This document shows positions 24,048-32,206 of a stretch of 33,394 nt of DNA, piece after piece (position 1 is the first letter of the stretch; each line of letters opens with the position of its first letter). Both the position numbers and the translations under genes were made by a program. The notes beneath the pieces were generated by a model. The model worked only from the letters and a program-made list of their open reading frames with translations, was not told where the DNA came from and did no database searches. Source of the stretch: Cytophagales bacterium (GTDB lineage: Bacteria > Bacteroidota > Bacteroidia > Cytophagales > Microscillaceae); assembly GCA_013297825.1 (NCBI GenBank), contig JAAFIN010000021.1, forward strand, positions 1-33,394, given 5' to 3'.

Positions 24048-24058
24048 TTTTTAGAATA

Positions 24059-24718
24059 ATGGTAAATTTGAAAAATATTTTATCTAAAAAAATGAAAAAT
24101 ACAGAAACATTTTTTAAGCCCAAAGAAACTTTTAGGCTTACTATGGAAATATTGGTGATACTTTTTGTATTGGTATGCGGTTTTGTGGTTTCTTTTTCTT
24201 TTTTATTGCAAGAAAATAATTTGTATTTTAATGGTTATCTTATTGCTTTTGTTTTTTTGGCGTGGCGTATGACACACGCTATTAAAAAAATTAAAAATCC
24301 TACAATTCAATTACAACTTACTGACACAGGTGTTTTTATATTTTCAATAAATAAAACAATAAAATGGGAAGAAATCATTTCATTTAAAATAGAAGTATTC
24401 AAAAAAATAATAATAGATTTAAGCAAAGAAAAAGAAAATGAAGAAACTACAACTGATGTAATTTTAAACCTTAAAACAAATGAAAATACAAATGACATCA
24501 AAATAAGTATTTTTGATTTAGATACAGATTGTAAAGATTTGATAAAAAAAATAGACCAAGCAAAGAAAAACCCTGAAATTGAGAATTTAGGAATTGAAAA
24601 TATTGAAGATGTGTCTTTTTTGGAGAATTATTTTCTAAAATTTTATTTTCCTATTTTCATAAAAATAGCTTTTGCGTGTTTGTGGCTTTATAATATGTTA
24701 TATATAGTTTTTATGTAA
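24059..24718 (+). CDS. Small membrane protein with a PH-like middle domain
   Basis: Read from the ATG at 24059 this is 219 residues; a start at 24092 (208 residues) is equally possible and is better separated from the terminator hairpin just upstream. Two hydrophobic helices (about 29-50 and 57-74) are followed by a soluble part. Its start, QLTDTGVFIFSINKTIKWEEIISFKI, resembles the strand pattern of bacterial PH-like domains found after paired membrane helices. The C-terminus has one more hydrophobic helix (about 198-219). I do not recognise a specific family or function. The gene converges on the last gene of the minus-strand secreted cluster. TAAATTTG at 24063-24070 could be a -7 box for the shorter form. 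Confidence 0.7.
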   Translation: MVNLKNILSKKMKNTETFFKPKETFRLTMEILVILFVLVCGFVVSFSFLLQENNLYFNGYLIAFVFLAWRMTHAIKKIKNPTIQLQLTDTGVFIFSINKTIKWEEIISFKIEVFKKIIIDLSKEKENEETTTDVILNLKTNENTNDIKISIFDLDTDCKDLIKKIDQAKKNPEIENLGIENIEDVSFLENYFLKFYFPIFIKIAFACLWLYNMLYIVFM

Positions 24719-24734
24719 AAACAAAATAAAATAT

Positions 24735-24767
24735 ATAGTTTGTAATTTTAAAAAAAACTATTTTTTT
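24735..24767 (+). terminator. Weak terminator for the small membrane protein gene
   Basis: ATAGTTT (24735-24741) pairs with AAACTAT (24755-24761) and a T-run follows. The T-run also contains the last codons of the convergent gene. The stem is all A/T apart from one G-C pair. Confidence 0.3.
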
Positions 24768-26008
24768 GATATAGTATTTTGAATAATCTCAATAAGTTGA
24801 AATAAATTTTCGGTATTGTCATTATTTGAAATGCGATTTTCTTTCCAAACAATTTCGTGTTTTTGGTTATCAGCCATAACTGTCAAAATGTATGTATTTT
24901 TGCGTTCAAGGTTATTTTTGCCTACAAATTTTTTATCATAAGCCAACGTCATATCCAATTCAATGGTTTTTCCTGCAAAATTATCGTTTGGCTTTGTTTC
25001 CAATACATCAAACTTTGTATTTCCGTGAATTTGTTGTCTTACCAAAATATTATTTGTAAGAATTGTTAAGTTATTTATCAACATTTGGGATTCTGACGGA
25101 AAACCAAACGCAATAACACTTGGGTCTTTACTGGTGTGAATTAGTTTGATAGGTTGTTTCCAAATGACACGCACATTTGCGTTAGTATTGTTGGCTGGAA
25201 GTGGATTATCCCAAGGAATCATATAAATTCCCAATATTTTTTGGATTTGTTTTTCAATTTCAGTTTTTTGTTTTTTCTGAAAATTAATGTCTTTTGTGGC
25301 AAAAACCTCTATTTTTTTTCCACTTAATTTTTCCAAAAGATACATTTTAAAAGATTTATTTTCTTTCAATTCATCAACAATTTGAAGTTGAATGTTATTT
25401 TTTTCAGATGCTCCTTCCAAAAAAGACAAGTTTTCTTTTTGATTTTGAATATTTTTCTGTACCAAAACACCCAAAGAATCTAGAAAAGGAATTTTATTTG
25501 GATTTTCGTTTTTCATTTCCAAAGAAACAAAATCGTCTATTTCTTCAAATAAAAATTTTATCCATAACATTTTTTTTTGTTCAAATAAGGTTGTTCTTGT
25601 CCCAAATAAACAATAATTACCATTATAGCCTTTTCGCCAAGTTTTGCCTAATGAAATAAGTTGAGTTGGTTTTGAAAACCAATCATAAATTGCAATTCTC
25701 ATTTTTGGAGGTATATTTTCATAAATAATGTTATGATTATGATGTTTGTTTGTTCCCCAACCATTTAAAAAAGGTTGCTGTTCAATGGAAATATTAGCCA
25801 ATCTTGTATGTTTTTTCATATCACACTCATTACCAAAAGTATAATTTTTAATATCTTTTGGCGAAATATAAGTGGTAGTGTCATCTAAAGCCAATACAAA
25901 TGGCTGACCATTTTCTTTGAAAGGTTCATTTACTCTCATAATTTTCACAATTTGAGCATTAGATTTAAAAAAAACGAAGAAAAAAACGCACAGAAATAAA
26001 TAACGCAT
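24758..26008 (-). CDS. Secreted protein of unknown family, paralogue A' (416 aa)
   Basis: The last gene of the six-gene secreted cluster. The signal peptide is MRYLFLCVFFFVFFKSNAQ, cleaved after residue 19, so it is periplasmic or exported. No lipobox or membrane anchor is seen. I recognise no domain. A conserved central block contains HHNHNIIYENIPPKMRIAIYD and LGKTWRKGYNGNYCLFGTRT, and the C-terminal half has mixed strands, an amphipathic KKQKTEIEKQIQKILGIYMI helix and HTSKDPSVIAFGFPSESQML. It is a close paralogue of the first gene of the cluster (29069-30322): residues 1-23 are identical, about 24-165 are diverged, and the last ~250 are almost the same. The start ATG lies 49 bases after the stop of the TlpA-like gene. 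Confidence 0.85.
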   Translation of the reverse strand: MRYLFLCVFFFVFFKSNAQIVKIMRVNEPFKENGQPFVLALDDTTTYISPKDIKNYTFGNECDMKKHTRLANISIEQQPFLNGWGTNKHHNHNIIYENIPPKMRIAIYDWFSKPTQLISLGKTWRKGYNGNYCLFGTRTTLFEQKKMLWIKFLFEEIDDFVSLEMKNENPNKIPFLDSLGVLVQKNIQNQKENLSFLEGASEKNNIQLQIVDELKENKSFKMYLLEKLSGKKIEVFATKDINFQKKQKTEIEKQIQKILGIYMIPWDNPLPANNTNANVRVIWKQPIKLIHTSKDPSVIAFGFPSESQMLINNLTILTNNILVRQQIHGNTKFDVLETKPNDNFAGKTIELDMTLAYDKKFVGKNNLERKNTYILTVMADNQKHEIVWKENRISNNDNTENLFQLIEIIQNTISKK

Positions 26009-26057
26009 AGAAAATATGTGAGTTAAAAAATAAGCAAAATTAAAAATAATAAGATTT

Positions 26058-26558
26058 CTATTTCAAGGCTTTTTCAATTTCCTGCTCCAATGTTTGAGCA
26101 ATATTATCCTTGTAACCTGTTACTGCAAAGGTTATTTTGCCTGTTTTATCAATGACAAGATTGGTAGGATAAAGTTCAATGCCTTGTTTTTTGGCAAGCG
26201 TGAAATCTGTTACAATAATTTGATAATCAAATTTTTTGCGTTTTGTGAATATTTTGACATTTTCCTCACTGCCTTGTACTGAAATAGCCAAAAAAACGAC
26301 ATCTTTATGGTTTTTGTATTTTTCTACTACTTCATTCAAATCAGGAAATTCACGCACACAAGGCTGACAACCCATAAACCAATAATTTATGACAACGATT
26401 TTACCTTTCAATTTAGAAAGTGAATATTTTTTGCCTTTGATGGTTTTTAATTCAAAGTCTTGGGCTTGTGTATTGATTAAATGCTCTGCGGAAAATTTAT
26501 CTTGTGCTTGTAAAGCAAAAGACAAGAAAACAAAAATGAATATAAGTGTTTTTTTCAT
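26058..26558 (-). CDS. TlpA/ResA-like thiol-disulfide oxidoreductase
   Basis: A 166-residue exported thioredoxin-fold protein. The signal peptide is MKKTLIFIFVFLSFALQA (cleaved near residue 18). The TlpA-type opening AQDFELKTIKGKKYSLSKLK is followed by LKGKIVVINYWFMGCQPCVR, with the redox pair Cys64 and Cys67, and by the cis-proline region ELYPTNLVID (Pro131). The family reduces disulfides in the periplasm, for example in cytochrome c maturation. Here it sits inside a cluster of unknown secreted proteins, several with multiple cysteines, so they may be its substrates. That is an inference. Its start is 2 bases after the stop of the upstream gene, indicating tight co-transcription. It is the only member of the cluster with a recognisable catalytic motif. 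Confidence 0.92.
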   Translation of the reverse strand: MKKTLIFIFVFLSFALQAQDKFSAEHLINTQAQDFELKTIKGKKYSLSKLKGKIVVINYWFMGCQPCVREFPDLNEVVEKYKNHKDVVFLAISVQGSEENVKIFTKRKKFDYQIIVTDFTLAKKQGIELYPTNLVIDKTGKITFAVTGYKDNIAQTLEQEIEKALK

Positions 26559-26560
26559 GC

Positions 26561-27442
26561 TTATCTGAGGATAGAATTTAAGCCTACAATTTTAGAGTAA
26601 TTTTTATTGAATAAATGTGAATAATCACCATCTTCTAAATCTTTTTTAAGAATACGAATATAATAGTTATTTACTATTTCTTTACCTTTTTTATTCACAT
26701 AGTCAAGCTGTAAGCTATCTTTTCCATAGTTTTTTATATCCATTTCCAATACCAAATCATCTTTTGTGATTTTTTTATTGTACTCTTTTTCGCTATAAAT
26801 ATTATGCGTAAACAATGGTTTTTTACCTGCTTTTTTGACACCTTTGTTACATTCATTAGAATAAAAACTTATACAATTATACGAATATTCGTTGATGATT
26901 TTTGCATATTGTTTTTTCTCAGGAATGCCTTTTATAATGATATTAGTTTTATTTGTAGGTTTATTATCAGGTATTATTTTTACGTTCATAGGAACACAAA
27001 GATTTTTTAAAAATGCAATAAAGTCTGTTGTGAAATCTGCTTTTTCATCAATAACTTTTCCACCATTTCTTAATACCATTCCTAATCCTATGTATGTAAA
27101 TATTTTTTTTGTGTTGGTTGATTTTACATTTATAATATAAAAAGCCCCTTGTTTTACATTTCTTACATCAGTGTCTAACAAATAACAAGCACCTTTACAA
27201 GTAGGGATATTTTTTACATCATAACTCACTTCATAATCGTATAATTTGCTCACAGAATCCAAGCTTTTTTTAAAGTTTTTTGTGTATGCGGTGTGCATTT
27301 CCAATCTTTGAGCAAGATTATTGAGTGAATCATCTACCAAATGAGCAGTTGTATCAACATATATTTTTGTTTTAATAACATCATTTTTAGTTTGAAAAAA
27401 TGAAAAAAAACAGATAGAAAGTAATAAAAACAGATATTTCAT
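26561..27442 (-). CDS. Secreted cysteine-containing protein of unknown function, C' (293 aa)
   Basis: A hydrophobic start, MKYLFLLLSICFFSFFQTK, looks like a signal peptide, though no clean cleavage site is visible. The mature part has about five cysteines (PTCKGACYLL, LKNLCVPMN, YNCISFYSNEC). It shares with the neighbouring 301-residue protein the segment YTKNFKKSLDSVSKLYDYEV (53-72; neighbour YLKTLKEGLDSLCKAYGHTF), a central FTYIGLG (neighbour FYTWGLG) and the end ILKKDLEDGDYSHLF (neighbour ITKKAFDNGDYSEF). The two are therefore distant paralogues. I recognise no known domain. It is followed after 2 bases by the TlpA-like gene, which makes a thiol-redox link attractive. Confidence 0.8.
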   Translation of the reverse strand: MKYLFLLLSICFFSFFQTKNDVIKTKIYVDTTAHLVDDSLNNLAQRLEMHTAYTKNFKKSLDSVSKLYDYEVSYDVKNIPTCKGACYLLDTDVRNVKQGAFYIINVKSTNTKKIFTYIGLGMVLRNGGKVIDEKADFTTDFIAFLKNLCVPMNVKIIPDNKPTNKTNIIIKGIPEKKQYAKIINEYSYNCISFYSNECNKGVKKAGKKPLFTHNIYSEKEYNKKITKDDLVLEMDIKNYGKDSLQLDYVNKKGKEIVNNYYIRILKKDLEDGDYSHLFNKNYSKIVGLNSILR

Positions 27443-27484
27443 AAATTTTTGATGTTGGGAAAGTTATATATATTTTTCATTTTT

Positions 27485-28390
27485 TTATTTGTTTATAATC
27501 ACAAATGAATTAACTGCTGAATGAACCAAATACGCAAATTCAGAATAATCACCATTATCAAATGCTTTTTTAGTGATTTTTACGGTTTCAAAAATACTTT
27601 TGCCTTCTGCACTTGGATAAAACAAAATTAAATTTTGTCCTTTTGGTATTATTTTAAAAACATAATTTTCGCCTTCTTCTTTCAATTCCCATTCAATCGT
27701 TGTTACAGGATAGCTTTTTGGTAAATTTGGTTTGTCCAAATAAACATTTGTGTATTTTTTATTGATAAAATAATTATTCAAAAGTACATAAATTATCTCA
27801 TTATTTTTATTTTTTAAATCTTTTGGTTTTTTTACCCAAATATTTAGATTTTTGTTTGAAAGATTATTTTTAATGCTATCTTTTTGAATAATCAAACTGT
27901 TTTTTGCTGTCCATAATCCCATACTGCTTCCCAAACCCCAAGTATAAAAACTTTTTGTTTCTTGAGTTAATTTTTTTCCTTCAATATGTGATAAATGGAT
28001 TGGGTCTATTGAGCCTCCATTATGATTTGGGATATTTGTATGATATGTTTTTGTAGAATATCCAAAAAGAATAGTATCATTAGGCTTAAATTTCATTACA
28101 CTTTTTTTAAATTTCACGTCCATGTCCACTACTTCAGGCGTAAAAACAATGCCTGTTTCATTTTTATCATATTTTTTAAAAGTATGTCCATACGCTTTAC
28201 AAAGCGAATCTAAGCCTTCTTTTAGGGTTTTTAGGTAATCGTCCAAAAGCGGTTTGTAAGTTGCTTTTTGTTCATCAGTAAGTTGTAATTCGTATTTTAA
28301 TTCATCTAACATAATGATAGTAGGTTTTTGTGCCAATGTTTGTGAAATGAAAAACAACAACAAACAAGTTGTAAAAAGTGAGTATTTCAT
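27485..28390 (-). CDS. Secreted protein of unknown function, C (301 aa)
   Basis: The signal peptide is MKYSLFTTCLLLFFISQTLA, with cleavage before Gln21. After it, a helical stretch LDELKYELQLTDEQKATYKP is followed by LLDDYLKTLKEGLDSLCKAYG, then a mostly beta-strand region. It is a distant paralogue of the 293-residue protein downstream, with matching segments at residues 52-75, in the middle and in the last 30 residues, but it has only one cysteine in the mature part against about five there. The gap to the next gene is 42 bases and to the previous gene 22 bases. No family is recognised. Confidence 0.8.
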   Translation of the reverse strand: MKYSLFTTCLLLFFISQTLAQKPTIIMLDELKYELQLTDEQKATYKPLLDDYLKTLKEGLDSLCKAYGHTFKKYDKNETGIVFTPEVVDMDVKFKKSVMKFKPNDTILFGYSTKTYHTNIPNHNGGSIDPIHLSHIEGKKLTQETKSFYTWGLGSSMGLWTAKNSLIIQKDSIKNNLSNKNLNIWVKKPKDLKNKNNEIIYVLLNNYFINKKYTNVYLDKPNLPKSYPVTTIEWELKEEGENYVFKIIPKGQNLILFYPSAEGKSIFETVKITKKAFDNGDYSEFAYLVHSAVNSFVIINK

Positions 28391-28412
28391 AGTTTTTTTA
28401 TTTTTTTAATTT

Positions 28413-29045
28413 TTATTTTTTGATAAAATCATACAAATTAGTTTTTTTATCTACTTCTTCCTCCAATCCATTAAAGATATGGCTAAAATCTTTAAAAACT
28501 TTCATAATTTCTGGCGTTACGCAAGTATCTTTTGCCCTTTTTTTGTCTGTCCAACAACATACATTGCCATCTTTATCAAGAGAAAAACCACCATGAAAAA
28601 ATGGGATAAAATTCATTCCATCAGAAAATTGCCTTCCATCACCACCTTCAAATGTAAAAAACACTCTTTTTGATTTTATTTTCATATTTTTAATGATTTT
28701 TTGATACAAGTCGTATGTTTCATATACACCATCAAGATGATTGCTACGCACATTATCAAATAATACCACGATAAAAATAAAATTTTTATTTGTAGTTTCG
28801 CTATTTGCTACTTCATCATAAAAATTTACTGCACATTTTGCAACATTTTCAACATTTTTTAAATAAGCACTTATACAAGTATAAATTATTTGTTTTCCTT
28901 TCATATTTTGAATATGATGTTCTGAATTATCATAATTAAGGAATATATGTGTTTTAAAATTTGGGCTACAATTTTCTGTATTTTGTGCTTTTGTATTTGA
29001 AATAATAAAAATAAAGCACAAAAGAAAAAGATGAAAATAATTCAT
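28413..29045 (-). CDS. Secreted thioredoxin-like protein lacking the CxxC site (210 aa)
   Basis: The signal peptide is MNYFHLFLLCFIFIISNTKA, cleaved before Gln21. The layout follows the TlpA fold: IQNMKGKQIIYTCISAYLKN aligns with LSKLKGKIVVINYWFMGCQP of the cluster's TlpA protein, NFIFIVVLFDN with DVVFLAISVQG, and FIPFFHGGFSLDKDGNV with ELYPTNLVIDKTGKI. The CxxC motif is missing; only Cys57 lies in that area. Other cysteines are at 26, 71, 163, 164 and 175. It may be a catalytically dead or altered thioredoxin relative, or an unrelated protein with a similar strand order; the assignment is tentative. It lies 23 bases after the A gene. Confidence 0.75.
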   Translation of the reverse strand: MNYFHLFLLCFIFIISNTKAQNTENCSPNFKTHIFLNYDNSEHHIQNMKGKQIIYTCISAYLKNVENVAKCAVNFYDEVANSETTNKNFIFIVVLFDNVRSNHLDGVYETYDLYQKIIKNMKIKSKRVFFTFEGGDGRQFSDGMNFIPFFHGGFSLDKDGNVCCWTDKKRAKDTCVTPEIMKVFKDFSHIFNGLEEEVDKKTNLYDFIKK

Positions 29046-29068
29046 AATAATGTAGAAAAAAACTATTT

Positions 29069-30322
29069 TTATGATATAATATTTTGAATAATCTCAATAA
29101 GTTGAAATAAATTTTCGGTATTGTCATTATTTGCAATGCGATTTTCTTTCCAAACAATTTCGTGTTTTTGGTTGTCAGCCATAACTGTCAAAATGTATGT
29201 ATTTTTGCGTTCAAGGTTATTTTTACCAATGAATTTTTTATCATAAGCCAACGTCATATCCAATTCAATCGTTTTTCCTGCAAAATTATCGTTTGGCTTT
29301 GTTTCCAACACATCAAACTTTATGTTTCCGTAAGTTTGTTGTCTCACCAAAATATTATTTGTAAGAATTGTTAAGTTATTTATCAACATTTGGGATTCTG
29401 ATGGAAAACCAAACGCAATAACACTTGGGTCTTTACTGGTGTGAATTAGTTTGATAGGTTGTTTCCAAATGACACGCACATTTGCATTTGTATTTTTGGC
29501 TGGAAGTGGATTATCCCAAGGAATCATATAAATTCCTAATATTTTTTGGATTTTTTTTTCTAATTCAATTTTTTGTTTTTTCTGAAAATTCATATCTTTT
29601 GTAGCAAAAACTTCTATTTTCTTTCCACTTAATTTTTCCAAAAGATATATTTTAAAAGATTTATTTTCTTTCAATTCATCAATAATTTGAAGCTGAATGT
29701 TATTTTTTTCAGATGTTCCTTCCCAAAAAGACAATTTTTCTTTTTGATTTTGAATATTTTTCTGTACTAAAACACCCAAAGAATCCAAAAAAGGAACTTT
29801 ATTTGGATTTTCGTTTTTTATTTCCAAAGAAACAAAATCGTCTATTTCTTCAAATAAAAATTGAACACCTACTGAAAATACAGGTATAAATGTTGTGGTT
29901 CTTGTACCAAAAAAACAATAATTACCATTATAACCCTTTCGCCAAGTTTTGCCTAATGCAATAAGTTGGTCTGGATTAGGATTTGGCATAAAATCATAAA
30001 TGGCAACCCGCATTTTAGAAGGGATATTTTCATAAGTAATGCTGTGATTGTGGTGGGAATTTGTTCCCCAAGCTTCAGAAAATGGCTGTCTTAATAGAGA
30101 TGTATTTTGTAATCGTGTATGTTTTTTTATGTCACGCTCAAACGTTATAAGTTTTAGATGTTTTTTTTCTTTTAATGGGAAATTTGTGGTTGTATCACCC
30201 AAATCAAACATCCAAGTTTGATTATCTCTTTTATAAGTATCAATTATTTGTGTAATTTTCACAATTTGAGCATTAGATTTAAAAAAAACGAAGAAAAAAA
30301 CGCACAGAAATAAATAACGCAT
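29069..30322 (-). CDS. Secreted protein of unknown family, paralogue A (417 aa)
   Basis: The first gene of the six-gene minus-strand cluster, divergent from glyS. The signal peptide is the same as in the last gene (MRYLFLCVFFFVFFKSNAQ). The N-terminal region, about residues 24-165, differs strongly from the paralogue except for islands such as DTTT, KKHTRL, HHNH, YENIP and LGKTWRKGYNGNYC. The C-terminal part from FLFEEIDDFVSLE onward differs at only about 18 of about 265 positions. No known domain is recognised and no catalytic motif is seen. Upstream, TATTTTTG on the minus strand (30451-30458) is a possible -7 promoter box about 130 bases before the ATG. Confidence 0.85.
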   Translation of the reverse strand: MRYLFLCVFFFVFFKSNAQIVKITQIIDTYKRDNQTWMFDLGDTTTNFPLKEKKHLKLITFERDIKKHTRLQNTSLLRQPFSEAWGTNSHHNHSITYENIPSKMRVAIYDFMPNPNPDQLIALGKTWRKGYNGNYCFFGTRTTTFIPVFSVGVQFLFEEIDDFVSLEIKNENPNKVPFLDSLGVLVQKNIQNQKEKLSFWEGTSEKNNIQLQIIDELKENKSFKIYLLEKLSGKKIEVFATKDMNFQKKQKIELEKKIQKILGIYMIPWDNPLPAKNTNANVRVIWKQPIKLIHTSKDPSVIAFGFPSESQMLINNLTILTNNILVRQQTYGNIKFDVLETKPNDNFAGKTIELDMTLAYDKKFIGKNNLERKNTYILTVMADNQKHEIVWKENRIANNDNTENLFQLIEIIQNIIS

Positions 30323-30533
30323 AATAAAAACTTTGTAATTTTATTAGAAAAAAATTTGAAAATAATAGATTTTGATAGTACGTTTTTTTTCTAAAAAAAG
30401 ATACGTTTTTAGTCAAAGAAAAGTGATTTTTATTTTTAAAGCATAAAATACAAAAATATGCGTAATTTCAGTTTTCTCTTGTTATTCATTTGCATTTTAT
30501 TTGGCTTATATTTTATTTTCTCAAAAAAAATCT

Positions 30534-30542
30534 TATTTTTGC
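30534..30542 (+). promoter_or_regulatory. Bacteroidota-type -7 promoter box for glyS
   Basis: TATTTTTGC matches TAnnTTTGC and ends 20 bases before the glyS ATG, which would give a leader of only about a dozen bases. The upstream TTG partner is not at the ideal distance (TTTGG at 30500-30504). Confidence 0.5.
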
Positions 30543-30562
30543 CTTTTAATTTTTGAAATTTT

Positions 30563-32071
30563 ATGGCAAAAAAAATAGAACTTACCCCAGAACAAAAACG
30601 TTTTGAGGACATTATTTCACACGCAAAAGCCTACGGTTTTGTGTTTCAATCAAGTGAATTATATGACGGATTGCAAGCTGTATATGATTATGGTCAAAAT
30701 GGTGCGCAACTCAAAAATAACCTAAAACAAGTGTGGTGGCGTGCAATGACCCAAATGAACGAGGACATTGTGGGCATTGATTCTGCGATATTTATGCACC
30801 CTGAAATATGGAAAGCCTCTGGACACGTGGATAATTTTAATGACCCTATGATTGACAACAAAGATAGCAAAAAACGTTATCGTGTTGACCATCTTATTGA
30901 GAAAAAAATTGATGCACTCAAAACTGAAAATAAATTAGAAGAAGCTGAAAAACTAAATGCCACAATGGACGCATTCCTCGCCAAAGAAGATTTTGAAGGA
31001 CTTTATAACCTAATTGTTACCGAAAAAATCGCTTGTGAAGTGTCTAATACCTGTAATTGGACAGAAGTAAGGCAGTTTAATCTGATGTTTTCTACCGAAA
31101 TGGGTGCAGTAGCAGGTGAAGATAATAAGATTTATCTTCGCCCTGAAACCGCTCAAGGCATTTTTGTAAATTTCTTAAATGTGCAGAAAACAAGCGGTAG
31201 AAAAATTCCTTTTGGTATTGCTCAAATTGGAAAAGCATTTAGAAATGAAATTGTTGCAAGGCAATTTATTTTTAGAATGAGAGAATTTGAACAAATGGAA
31301 ATGCAATATTTTGTACGTCCTTCTACCGAAATGGACGCTTACAATAGTTGGAAAACAAAAAGAATGAATTTTCTCAAAGCATTGGGCATTAATCCTGATA
31401 AATTACGTTTTCACGACCACACCAAACTCGCACATTATGCCAACGCTGCGGTGGATATTGAATACGAATTTCCTTTTGGTTTTAAAGAATTGGAGGGTAT
31501 TCATTCACGCACAGATTTTGACCTTTCACAACATCAAAAACATTCACGCAACAAAATCCAATATTTTGACGAACAAGTAGAGGACAAAGACAAACAACGT
31601 TATATTCCTTATGTGGTAGAAACTTCTATAGGTGCGGACAGGTTGTTTTTGGCGATTTTGTGCGAATCTTACACCGAAGCCAAAGGTATTGATGCCAAAG
31701 GCGAGGAAAAAACACGCATTTTCTTAAAACTTCACCCTGCGATTGCTCCTATCAAAGTTGCAGTTTTTCCACTTTTGAACAAAGACGGATTACCTGAAAA
31801 AGCAAGAGAAGTTTTTGAAATGTTGCGTTATGATTACGAAACGCTTTATGAAAACAGGGGCGCAATAGGCAAAAATTATACACGTATGGATATGATTGGT
31901 ACGCCTTATTGCGTTACGATTGACCATCAGACTTTAGAAGATAACACTGTTACGCTTAGAGAAAGAGATACTACAGACCAAATTCGTGTATTGATTTCTG
32001 ATTTACCAAAAATCGTTGAAGAAAGGGTTTCTTTAAAAAATATTTTATTAATGGTGAATGGTAAATGGTAA
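30563..32071 (+). CDS. glyS: Glycyl-tRNA synthetase (single-subunit, alpha2 type)
   Basis: A 502-residue class II synthetase of the archaeal/eukaryal alpha2 type, which charges tRNA-Gly; it is not the GlyQ/GlyS heterotetramer. It has the insertion around residues 95-160, motif 2 (FRNEI at 226-230 followed by RQFIFRMREFEQME at 233-246), motif 3 (VETSIGADRLFLAIL, 352-366) and a C-terminal anticodon domain (about 396-500; KVAVFPLL, GTPYCVTIDH, RERDT). The last residues, MVNGKW, together with the stop are read from a heptad repeat element (from 32051), so the natural end of the protein has probably been replaced by repeat sequence. Start: the ATG that follows a TAnnTTTGC box. Confidence 0.95.
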   Translation: MAKKIELTPEQKRFEDIISHAKAYGFVFQSSELYDGLQAVYDYGQNGAQLKNNLKQVWWRAMTQMNEDIVGIDSAIFMHPEIWKASGHVDNFNDPMIDNKDSKKRYRVDHLIEKKIDALKTENKLEEAEKLNATMDAFLAKEDFEGLYNLIVTEKIACEVSNTCNWTEVRQFNLMFSTEMGAVAGEDNKIYLRPETAQGIFVNFLNVQKTSGRKIPFGIAQIGKAFRNEIVARQFIFRMREFEQMEMQYFVRPSTEMDAYNSWKTKRMNFLKALGINPDKLRFHDHTKLAHYANAAVDIEYEFPFGFKELEGIHSRTDFDLSQHQKHSRNKIQYFDEQVEDKDKQRYIPYVVETSIGADRLFLAILCESYTEAKGIDAKGEEKTRIFLKLHPAIAPIKVAVFPLLNKDGLPEKAREVFEMLRYDYETLYENRGAIGKNYTRMDMIGTPYCVTIDHQTLEDNTVTLRERDTTDQIRVLISDLPKIVEERVSLKNILLMVNGKW

Positions 32072-32089
32072 ATGGTGAATGAAACAGCC
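32051..32089 (+). repeat. Heptad element overlapping the 3' end of glyS
   Basis: Units ATGGTGA, ATGGTAA, ATGGTAA, ATGGTGA, then ATGAAACAGCC. The first units are in-frame codons of glyS and supply its stop at 32069-32071. The core lies away from the gene. Confidence 0.8.
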
Positions 32090-32140
32090 TTTTAATTAGA
32101 AATTAAGAATTAAATAATCAAATTCTTTATTATTTTTTTT

Positions 32141-32167
32141 GTCATTCTGAAAGAATCTGGCTGTTTT
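32141..32167 (+). repeat. Solo GTCATT...AATCTGGCTGTTT repeat
   Basis: GTCATTCTGAAAGAATCTGG followed by CTGTTTTTT. It shares both ends with the inverted pair at 15901-15966. ATTCTGAAAGAAT is a short palindrome, so it may fold. Confidence 0.55.
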
Positions 32168-32206
32168 TTTCTTTAAACTTTGTATCTTATTAATTTTTGG
32201 ATTGGA

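Noticed and set aside
24029-24058. GTG start at 24029 for the small membrane protein
   Set aside because: It lies inside the stem of the yidC terminator hairpin. ATG codons at 24059 and 24092 are better choices.
24758-30322. Type VI or contractile secretion, or bacteriocin cluster
   Set aside because: No sheath, tube, ATPase, transporter or double-glycine leader is present. Only simple export signals and one thioredoxin-fold enzyme are recognisable.
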